Origin: Bimastos eiseni
Taxonomy: Eukaryota; Annelida; Clitellata; Crassiclitellata; Lumbricidae
Assembly: GCA_959347315.1 (NCBI GenBank)
Contig: OY365807.1
Coordinates: 58,930,884 to 58,994,883 of the forward strand
DNA: 64,000 bases
Direction of reading: 5' to 3'
This document shows positions 24,201 to 36,200 of the stretch, one piece after another; position 1 is the first letter of the stretch, and every line of letters starts with the position of its first letter. The notes below the pieces were generated by a model. The model was given only the letters and a program-made list of their open reading frames with translations. It was not told where the DNA came from and ran no database searches. The position numbers were made by a program, and so were the translations under genes.

Positions 24201-27200
24201 TGGTCCTCCAGCAGTTCCAGGAGCCGATCAAGTTGTGGAAGGAGCAGTTCATCCAAGAGTCGCGAACGGTATTCAGGGAGCATTGGAGGAGCGAGCTGCC
24301 ATTTGGTGAGTTGCGTTTTATGTTGGGAATGTTGTACTTATTCACCTCCTTTGTCCTTGGCTTTGCAGGTGTTTTGAATGCAGGTGAGTCTATTTTGTAT
24401 TTACGATTTTTGCTGTGAACATATTATTTGTCAGTTGTGCGTTGTTTTTTTTATCATGACTGATGTCAGTAAGGTATTAGCTCTCAACTCGGATAAGTTA
24501 CTGTGTATTAGCAGTGAACTAATACTTCATTTATCATAGAGAGAAATGGGTGGGTGTGGCGTGTGCTCCCTCACTTGTTTGTGTCGCCTGTCCATTGCAT
24601 AGACACTTTAGAAGCAATCCGTTAAATGTGGTTTTGTGGTGCTAGGTCATATCAGAGGCCCTGTGGGGAGTTTCTTCAAGAGGTGCTATATAAATCTTGG
24701 TTCTGTCAATGTTCCCTCTAGGCTGTGTTTGCGCATGGGTCGTGGAGCTAGCACATTAAGCGCATGCAAGAATTTTAGTGTATACACACAATTTTTTCTG
24801 AAACTACGCAAATCTAGTTTCCTAGCTGACTGTGGCAACCTTACTCCAGAATCTTTGGTTCCATGACTGAAACGTCCCCCTTTAATTATTTGTGGACAGG
24901 ACCTGTACTGTTCTTTGGTTATCAGAACTATCACCATAGACTTGGGTATGGTCTTAATTTAATTATAGCTATCAGCACGGATCTGCACACAAAAGTGTAA
25001 GCGCAAAATTTCTTGCATCACTATCTCTAAAAAGTTATAGGGGACATCGGTTCTGATAGCAAACTGTTTTTTGAACATAATGACGCTTTAGGAACATATC
25101 CCCGCCTACTCATTAACAGCTGATTTGCTATGATAATTGCTTTCCAATAATGTTGTTTATTTTGTGTGTCTCTCACCATGAAAATGGATGTTTGCTTTTC
25201 AACTGTTTATCACATATTTCCTGGCGTTTGAACGCGTATTGCGTTTCACGCAAAATCAGTCGCGTGCTGGGACGGGACACTCGATGAACATCCTCGATGA
25301 CAAGGAGGGCCACCTGGTGTACAAACACGGCGACGTGCTCGACTCAAAATGTACACAGAACTTCTGCTCTTGTGTAAATCTTAACAATTAGGCATAATAT
25401 GAGACGCTCTATCGAAATCAGGTGGATGTCGTAACTCACAATATCGCCAAAAATGGCGCGAGCGCAAAATTTCATCACCCAACTATTATTTGTTGATGAA
25501 GTAATAACTTTGTTACTCAAATTTGATTCAAACTCGAAACATACATAATTGAGCCTTTGTAACAGTTACGGCAGTTATCTCGAAATTGTGGTTTGCAATT
25601 TCTGCTTAAAATGATAGAAGATCTCACATAAATGTAGTTTTTCGTCAGTATGTGCAAGCATGTGGATGAGTGATGGTTGAAAACCGTTGAGTGCTTAGCT
25701 TGGCGTGACGATAATAGCTTGAGCAACATTGCAGTTTGCTAATTGTAGTCTATAGGCAAGTCTTGCCAATGAATTTCAGCCATTATTGCAGTCAATTTGT
25801 AGACTACGATGTAGTGGAAATTGTTTGGAATGAGATTGGGTGATTGGTTTTTGGGTGATTCTTAGTCTTTACAAAATGCATACATTACAAATTTCTTTAA
25901 TTCTGAAAAAGCAATAGATTCACCTGACTTAGCTGCAACTGTGCCATGCCAACAACCATGTAGGGTGTCTTGTATCTAATCTAGGACAATTACCCCCGGA
26001 CAATTACCCCGCTGTAGAAAATATAGCACAAATACCGTTAGATTCAAATTAGTGGATAGGTTGCAGACAATCAAAGAGCAATTAGGCTGATATCACATAT
26101 TGACTCTTATCATTTATATACCTTTTGAGTCCAATCTTGTATGTATGCATGTATGTACGCACGCACGCTTGCAATGCCATGCACGTATGTATGTATGTAC
26201 ATACATAGGTATGTATGTTGTATGTATGTATGAAGGTATGTATATATGTATGTATGTGTGCATGTATTTATGTATGTATGAAGGTATGTATGTGTGCATA
26301 GATTCATGTATGTATGTATGTCTTGTTACCCTTTTAATATTTATGTAAGGATGAATGTTGTGGATGTAGTCTGGTTGAACGGAAGACATTTAGCAACTGT
26401 TCAATCTGAATCTGTTCAGAGATGGTTTGAAGGATGGATGCGATTTGTATGGAGTATATTCCCTTCTGATAATAGAATAGCCGAGGGAGTGTGATAGATC
26501 GACATGGTGTGTTGCCTGTTGACTTTTGGTAATGTGTGGTTTGTTGAATTCTGTTCTCCAGATGAAATTGTCAATACGCTTGGAGAGGGAACGTTTGGAA
26601 AGGTCGTCGAATGTCGTGATCTACAGAGGTAGGCTGCAGTGTTTTTAAGACAAGATGCTCACAGATTTTAGATTCGCAGTGTTTATTTATGTTGCACCTC
26701 TTCAAAAAAACACAGGTCTACAGCTGTACAGAATAGTTATGAAACGCCTGCGAGATGGAGGATTATAAGTTGAAGCTTATGTCGCATAGATGTACCACAG
26801 AAAGCCTCAATAAGTTGTGACTGTAGGCGGCAATGCATTCTTCTCTGTTACCGGCAATGCATTCTTCTCTGTTACCAGCAATGCATTCTACTCGGTTACC
26901 GGCAATGCATTCTGCTTTGTTACCGCTCATACTAGAGGCTTGCTTGTACACAAGCATGCATCTATCAGATGACCCTCTGAGCGCCACACTGAGGTGTTTC
27001 CTTTGAAGTGGCACTATATAAATTCACGATTGCGATCATGACTATCTGATGCGTTTCAGGTACCTCACATGGTTGGCTTTCAGGTGGCTGTGGACAGGTT
27101 CGTTTACAGGTAGTTTTATGAGAATATTAATTAAAGACTATGCGTGATGTCAGACTGTTCCAAGACGACGGTCCAACATGTCTGAAGATGTGACTGACTT

Positions 27201-30200
27201 GAGTAGATCGGGACCTTCAAATCCCCACTAGCAGTAGAGCTTTGTGGTGTTACAACTTGGCCTACATGAGAAGAAGAGGTGGACACTGGACAGCAGAGAC
27301 TGACCTGATTTATGACAGCCTTGCTATGATCTGGTTCTTTTTATGGCCTTCAAAGATTGAATTGTAATAAACTTCTAATTTAATATCCAAAATTACTGTG
27401 TTATACAACAGCTGTTATATTTACATTGTTATATCTATGAGTTGTATTATATTCATATTGTGATTATTATTTATATTCAGATTTAATTAGTATTATATTT
27501 GTGTTGTTTAGCAACCATGGCGCAGTTGCGCTCAAGATAATCAAGAATATCGGGAAGTATCGCGATGCAGCGGAATTGGAGATAAACGTTCTGGAAAACA
27601 TCAACCGACGCGATCCGGAGGGATACAAGTGAGGAATGAAGCTTGACTGTGCCTCTCATGTGTCTCTGTCTGTGTCACTCTGTCTGTCTGTCTCTGTCTC
27701 TCTCTCTGTCTGCTTGTTTATGTCTATTTGCAGTGGAAATGCCGATGACTGTTTTTACCCTGCAGCACCTGTCCTTATTTGCCTTACTTTACTATCTGTC
27801 TTTTTATTTTGCTATGGCAGGTGACATAAGCAGGCTATGAAGGCCAGTCAACATAGTTAGCTTATAAAAGCCAGTCAACAAAGGTAGCTTATGAAAGCCA
27901 GTCAATGTAGATGATTCATGAAAGCCAGGCAGCACAGGCAATAGTGGTAACTTAACCACATAATCAGCAATTTACATTGTTTACCATGGCACAGGACTAG
28001 GTACTATTTCCAAATTTACCATGCCTTATTGTTTTGAATAACCTGGCTTACTTGACCTTGACTTATCTGACCTTAGCATACCTGACCTTGGGGCACTGAC
28101 CTTCATGTTTGTTACCATGCATTGTAATTAACAACGTGTTGTCTGTGTTCTTCAGCTTGTGTGTTCGAATGCTTTCTTGGTTCAACTACCATGGTCACAT
28201 CTGCATCGCATTCGACATGCTCGGCCCAAGCGTCTTCGATTTCCTCGTATGTAGTCCAAAATCATCCTTGAATTAGAGAAAGAGTGAATTGAGAATGTAC
28301 AATAGTAGTAGTATTTCTAGTGTTTCCAAGGTCATTGATGTTGCCCTCCTCATTTTTCAGGCTTGGTAGTAATAAGAAGAAGAATTATCAGTTGACTATT
28401 ACAGATAAATTATGGACAGTTAATGAATACATGAATGTATTTCTGATTGCTTTGAAAGTCTGATTTCGGCCCCTGGTTTTGTTTTTAACCCCTTTAGCGT
28501 ATGGCCCTAGATAACTCGGCTTCATAATTCGTTCCCATGGCGTGTAGTCCAAGATAAATCGGGCTGCATAATCCGTTCCTAGAGCGTATAGCTCGAGATA
28601 ACGTGGGCTACGTCGGGCATGGCTACTTTGGACCACCCGGTAGGCATTGTGCTCGTATAAACCGTGGGAAAATGTCAGAAGGCCACAGCTGTTGTGTAGA
28701 GTGAGTCACAGTACCTGCTTAATTACCCTGGGCATAGTTATGTCATCTGTGCCTGCTGCAGACGGCCACGCCGGCACCGTATTATAGGGCAAAGTGGCAG
28801 GTCGTAAATTTAACTTGTCTGGGGGAGGGAATGACATGTTTATTAGAAGAAGAGTGACTGTAGGTATTAATTGCTACCAGAGACCCTGACATCATTAGAA
28901 TTCTAGGTTTGGTGAGAATATTGATGATGAGAGCTAATAATATAGATTCAACTTTTGCATGGTGCAACAGAGACCCTTTTCTGCATGTATGTGTACCATC
29001 ATATAATTTTTATAGCTGGTGGACCTGGGAATAAGGTTTACGTGACTGATACGCAGAAGCTGCTGTCATTGTTCAATTTATTTATCACCTAAGACATGTT
29101 TGATGACATTGTCAAGCAAAAGCACCCTGAAAATTTGTTGTGGGTCACCTTTTCCCCAAGTTTTGTCGCCCCCCCCCCCAAAAAAAAAAAATTTGGGTGA
29201 TGATAAATTTAAAAAAAAATATTGTATAATTTTAAAATAACTATTAGTGTCATTATAGCAAACAACTGGATATCTATTTTTCATATAATTCCATGCTAGG
29301 CAAGAATGAAGACAAATTTAATTGCACACTGAAGGGGTTAACCACTAACCAGTTTAAATTGATTGTTGTACTGGTTGAGGTTGGTTCTAGAATTGGTTCT
29401 TGAACCAGTTGAAGTTGGTTCTTGAACCAATTGAAGGTGTCTCTTGAACCAGTTGAAGTTGCTTCTTGAACCAATTGAAGTTGTTTCTGGAACCAGTTTA
29501 TATTGGTTATTGTTTTCGATCGAGATGGGGTTCTTTTCTGTGTGAAGCTGGTTGTTTTGATTGTAGAAGAACAACTCCTACCAACCTTATGGCATAGACC
29601 AAGTGAAGCAGATATCCTACCAGCTGTGCAAGTCAGTGAGATGTAAGTTTACGATACATACGTTTTTGATACAATACAATACAGCTGTATTTGATATATG
29701 GCCCTCCTGCAACTGTGAGTGAATAACCTGCTCAGGGTCCTATGCGCTGACCCCCGTTAGTGTGGTATTGAACCCATACTCTGCATGATGGGCTTACCAC
29801 TCTTTCTATTCTGCTACTGCACCCTCAAAGTGTCCAAATGTTAGTCTGCTTCTTCAGATGTGCTGTTAACTTCCTATGATGGTAATTTTTGAGAATCAAT
29901 TTGAATAGCCATTTTTTTTATTGATGCCTCGGTGTGGCAGACTTCTGACCACCCACCCCATAAGCCCAGGCTGAGAAAGATGACGGTGCTGGTAATTTGT
30001 GCTCTGTACTGCCTAATTGGGGTTGCGTGATCCTATAGCAATGAGTAGCATTGTTGTTACGGTTGATTTTTGTGTCTCGTCATGTGCAAAGTGTTGAAGC
30101 TCTTGTCATAATGTTGACATCTCAACTTCTTGCACTCATTAAAATTGTTTATTTTTTTATTGTATTTACATATTTCTATGTCGCCCCTTCCAGTACAAGC

Positions 30201-33200
30201 TAATCAGAGGCGTTTCTGGACGAAAAAACCCCTTTGGGGAAAGAAAAGTCTTTAGAATATGGGCAGAAACAGAAGCACCCCCAGTTGAAGTCAAATAACT
30301 AATTATAATAATGTGTAGCCAGTGTTATTTTGCTTCTCTTGTTAATTTTACTTCTAGTTCTTATTCACTTCTCTCTAATTGATTTTAATACTATTTCTAA
30401 TTCTCAAAAAATTTACTTCTACTTCTTATTCACTTCTGTTTATGCCATTTTACTTCTACTTCTCAAATAATTCTACTTCTGCTTCAGTTTTTGTTTAAAA
30501 TTTCAAGTGTAAATGACAAATGTTCCATTTTTTTCAGTCTTTATGTTTAGCGCATATAATACAGACTTGTCTCGATACTAATTGATGTAATGTTTAAGCT
30601 TTTATTCCAGTCCCAAACCGATTGTACATAGACTAACACAGTACAACAGACAAACACTATTAATTGGAACAGTCTGTACTTTATCACCAATCAATGATCT
30701 TGAGTTCATTTTTAGAAATACTCACATCTCCAGAGATTGCTTCGTCCTATTTCTACGACCTGTTGATAAGATCTTGGATATTGAGAAAATTCCCTCTACG
30801 TAAGCCTGAGATGCTGGCGCTGAAACCAGGTCTTCAGCCAATGGGGGATAGTTTGGGATAAATGCTGCTTCTAACTATGAACTGCTCCTTGCTGCTTAAT
30901 GTCCTGCATATTTGTCAATATTTGTCAAATATTTGTCAACTTCTAGACCAATGTTGCATTCTGACTATATCACTGCGTGTAGCACTGTAGGTTGATTTTC
31001 TTATCAACTGTGAAGGTTTGAGGGTTCTTGTTTTGCTCAAAAGACTTCAAATGTTCATTTTAATGTTGACATTATTTTCAGTTCTTCACGCATGCAAGCT
31101 GACACATACAGATCTGAAGCCGGAGAACATTCTCTTCTTGAGTTCTGAATCGGATCTCATTTTCAGCGAGAACCAGGCAAGCGTTGATTGATCGTGAAGT
31201 GGTCTCCTCTCCATGTCGAAACAAACTGTATAACTGATTTTTTTTAAAGATTTTAGTTCTCATAAGGCCTCCTTACTGACATTATTGTTATTCTCATTAT
31301 TTTTATTATCATCATTATTATTATCATTTTCATTATTAGAGATGTTAAACGACTACCGGAATTCCGATTATCGGTTTTGAAGACGGTAACCCGTTTCTGT
31401 CATTTGCAAATAGGTATTCGATTTTTTCGCCAAATATTGTGTCCCACAGCTTGTCCTATTCTTTAGTACAGATTTAGGACATTACTCCCCAGCTATTACC
31501 TCTGCCATTACCCCTACCATCAACCCCCTGCTATTACCCACTCATAGGATATTACTGCCATTACCTCCTGCCATTACTCTCATGTCATCAACCACTGTAA
31601 TTATGCCTCAGTATTTTGCCTCTGCCATTCACCTCTGAATAGAATGTGTTATCGATTTTTTAGCTTTATCTTGTGTGCCTCTAGATAGCCTACCAAGCTT
31701 CATACAGCAAGTAAACATAAATAAATAAATAAAAATCGACATTTGACCGGTTTGTGTTGTTCTAGCTACTGATTTTGTTTTATGAAATAGTGACACTTTG
31801 TTAAGGACATACCAATATTAACTTGTTATTTCGTAAAATCAAGTTACCTTGAATGTACTTCTGTTTCAGTGACTGGTTTGCTGACAATACTTATTCTGTT
31901 AGCACAGGCATCAAATGTTCTGTCACTCTTCTGTAGCTGACACTAATTATTTCTTATAATCTTTGCATCAGTTTGTGAATATTTATGTGGAATTGGCCAC
32001 AATCCTCATTTTTGAACATATCAGAAATTTTGCAAACTTTTAAAACTAAATCTTTTCTGACTGTGTTGTTATAACATGCTACTTATTTAAAGGCAGGATC
32101 TAAAAAACTTGTTTTAATAGTTTAATTGTGGATAACAGGCAGAGGGGTAATGGTACGGGGCAATATCCTACGGGGTAATGGCAGGGGGTAATATCCTGCT
32201 ACCTTTATTGCATATATAGTGGTATAAATGATTATTGCATCACCCTGTAGAAAGGTTAAAATCAGCTAAATACATTTACAGTCAGTTTTTTTTATGTTGC
32301 TCAAATTGTTTGTAAGCAAGCACAAAGCCAGTCATTTGCATATCTTCAGGAATGTCTGTTGGTCGATACAAGGAAGAAAATAAGAAAAATTGATTGTTCT
32401 ACTCATTACATCCTAATATTTCATTGTACCACCTCTAGCTTTGATCACAGGGTGATGCATTAATTATTTCCTTTCATTGTATTACCATACCGTTGTTGCC
32501 TTTTGTCGATAGTCTTGCCTTATCTGTAACTATTGCCTTGTCTTGCCTAAGTCTCTTACTGTGCATGTTCATTGCTCTCTTGCCTTGTACTCTCTCCTTT
32601 GTCGTCTCACCTTTGTTTACCGGGTCTTACCTGTGTGTCTTCATTTCATTCCAGAAGCAGTACTTCCGGCGCCTCAGGAACGCAGACATTCGTCTCATCG
32701 ATTTTGGTTCGGCGACCTTTGACAGCGAACACCACACGACGATCGTTTCAACGCGACACTACAGGGCACCAGAGGTCATCCTGGGTCAGTAGGCCATATC
32801 CTCAAACTGGACACCTGTCATAATAAGCTTTATCTTTGTACGAACTCTGATGAGAAGATGAGATGGCGAGGGAGAGGATTGGCCAGACGCCCTCGTATGC
32901 CAAGGCTAAGAAAACGAAGGAGATCACACTTCGTATTATGTTTTAAATCTGTCACAATCAGTTGGTTAATTGATGAATTAGTTCTTATTCACTTCTGTCT
33001 TGTTGATGGCCAATCCATAAGGCATGGCAAATGGACTTGCTCCAGATACACGTAGACAGTTCCAGAATCCAGATCCAGCAACCCAAAACCAGGTCTCGTT
33101 TTTTTATCCCATTCTCTTTCTGCCAAGACATTTAGCCACTACGGTGTATTTGACCTAGGAAGCCCTTCACACCACCTGCACTTCTAGTATTTGTGCTGAA

Positions 33201-36200
33201 TTTACGTAACACCAGTTCAGTTCACTAAGAATGGTTGTTGTAGAGCTTGGCTGGTCAAACCCTTGCGATGTGTGGAGCATTGGATGCATTATGTTTGAGC
33301 TGTACACTGGTTCCACGATGTTCCAGGTGAGTTGACCAATGACCATACTATGCCTCTTGGCTTTGATGGGCTTCAGCGCACCAGAAGCTGTTCTAAATAC
33401 TTCAATGTCCAAATACTACTATGTCCACCTAGGTTGCAATGTTCAAAAGATTATATAAAGATGTCAGGCCAGAAAATGACAGACTATTATATAACATATT
33501 GCCAGCATTTATGTTGCACTTATCTAGGATAAATATTCTCAGCAGTTCCCAGTTTGTAATAAAACTCTTGAAGACAATCCTAGCATATGTCTTCATATGA
33601 CATGTGGCACGGTGGCTGATTGGATAGAGCGGTCGGCCTGTAACACTTGGTGTGCGCTGAGTGAGCAGGTTCGACTCTTGTCCGAGGCGTCATTGTGTAG
33701 GGACCTTGAGCAAGTCCTTCACGTGCAATTGCGCCGTCGAGGCTTGTGCATTACTGAGCAAAAGATGTTGGAAGAAGGGCGATATCAAATGTCAGAATAA
33801 ATAAATATTCTAAATAAATTATACCATTTCTCTAGGGGTAATTCTAAATTTACCATTTCTTTAAAGGTAGTTATAAATTTACCGTTTATCTAAAGGTAAT
33901 TCTTAATTTACCATTTCTCTGAAGGTACTCCTAGTTTACCGTTTCCCCATAGGTAATTCTTTTTTATCATTTCTCTGAAGGTACTTCTTGTCTACCAAAA
34001 TTTCTCTATTCTGAATTTGCCATTTCTCTAAAGGTAATTCTAAATTTACCATTTCTCTAAAGGTAATTTTTTTAATTTACCATTTCTCTGAAGGTAAACT
34101 TTTGGTTTGCCATTTCCCTACTTGGTAATCGTCGTCCCGTTGTGATTCGATGATTGTGCTTCTTCCTAATGATAATAATAATAATAATATTTTCATTTAA
34201 TTTCAAACTGACAAACCGCAGAATGATTACAAGAACAGTATGAGCGAATGATGACGAGTTTTTACAGGAGTCGAATTTAACAGGCGGCAGCAACACAGGG
34301 CGCCCATTACGCTACACATCTTCATCTTTAACAAATGCCGCCGCCTAGCGAAAGAAGGAAAGAAGTCAACCTTTGGGGAATACGGGTTCGATCTCGGTAC
34401 CTTAGGCGCTGCTTGCCAGTGTGTTCACCACTACTCTACGGCCCCACCCATTGATATTGATCTCAGTAACCTCTTATTCCTTTCAGACTCACAGCAACCG
34501 TGAGCATCTGGCTATGATGGAGAAAATATTAGGCCACCTGCCATACACCATGTGCAAGAAGTCAAGGTTAGCAGTTTCTCAGACAATTTTCCGACTATAC
34601 TCGGCTGACTTTCTTGTTGGGATTTGATTTGGTGTGCCATCGATTCATACCTTGATACCGTGTGCATTCGACTTGTTACCGGCTCTATAGAAGTTAAAAA
34701 CTACAATTTGTTGGCCGACTTGTTTCATCTCGCTAAGCTGTGCTGGAATGTTATTTTCAAATTAAAGACAACTTGTTACTTATCGTGAGTAATGATTGCA
34801 TGATTTTTATTGTTATGAGCATTTCATTGTTTTACGTGTTTTGTGTTTGTTGGAGTTCACTGGTGGAGGCCATTCCGATCAGAGGCGCTTTTACAGAAAA
34901 CGGGGCCCTAGACGCAAACACTTTGGGGCCCTTCTGAATTTGTACACTTAGTCTTAGTGGCCGTCTGTAAATGACGTCACGCACCTATTGGCAGACTTGT
35001 GTACAATTCTTCGAGACCAAGATTAGACCGAGACAGGGAGGTACCAAGGCCAAGACAGTGAGATACCAAGACCAAGACTGAGACACTAGGTCCAAGACAG
35101 TACAAGATAGTAAAAGACAAGTGATTAAAGACTGTGAATTACTTGTGTTTTCGGGAATAAGGTTAATTTATAATTTTAATTTGAAACTTATAATGTAGTA
35201 CCAATTCCGGAGAACAATTTTTCAGTTGCTACTTTATTTTTTTCTATATCATTTCGTCAGCCTATCTTCTGATTAGTATAGAGAAAGCTTTGATAGACAC
35301 CTATGAAATCTTCCAGGCGATTTTAAAAATACAAATTCCCTACCAAATACCGAACGAAATTATAAATTTCAATTTGCGACATCCTTACTCACCCTGAGAT
35401 TGTCAAAGTTGTTCCGATCGTTTTGGTTACGGAGGTTTTACACCAACGACAAACAACACCCAGAGCTATTGTTTGTCAATAACTTAAAATTGGGTAAATG
35501 CAAACTTCACAATTTCAGGTTCTCTCTCAGACATTTTTACACTATTAGAAAATCGAAATGATTTCAGTATCATTTGGCTCACGCGTTTATCAGAATGACC
35601 TTTTTTTATAGCGCAAAACTGGACAGTTAAATCGAGACTTATCTTGACCGTTAGTTCGAGACAGAACAAGACTTTCGCATCAAGACAGTTTCTAAAATTT
35701 TAGACTACCTCTAGACTGAGACCAGGACAACAGGTTCCCGAGACAGAGACCTGAGACACTAAAAAAACTATCTCGAGATGTCTCTAGTCCGAGACATTGT
35801 CTCGAGACCATACAACTGTGCCTATTTAAGCGGTCATACATCTGTGACGATTTGTGCTGAAGAGGATGGAAGTCTGAGATATGTGAGGTCACGTCATCAC
35901 ATAAAATATCGAAATACGCAACTTTATTTAAAAATTTCGCTCAATTAAACAGTGAGCGAACTTCTGGGAGCGAAGAGGCTCATAACACGTAGCCTTCGCT
36001 CTTACACTGCAGCTAACCGAGCTGATATTGATTTTGACATTAATAAAGCAATTATGAATTACACAATACACTTGTCATGTGAATGCTTAGCTGCAAAAAT
36101 AGAGAATATAACATTATATCCAATATATTTCAAACGTGAGACATACACTTTTGTATGAAAAGTTTTTATTCATTCGGAGGCCCCTGAAATGTTATTTTGT

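Noticed and set aside
33598..33680. tRNA gene on the plus strand
   Set aside because: The same body occurs in three dispersed copies with a retroelement tail, so it is a SINE.
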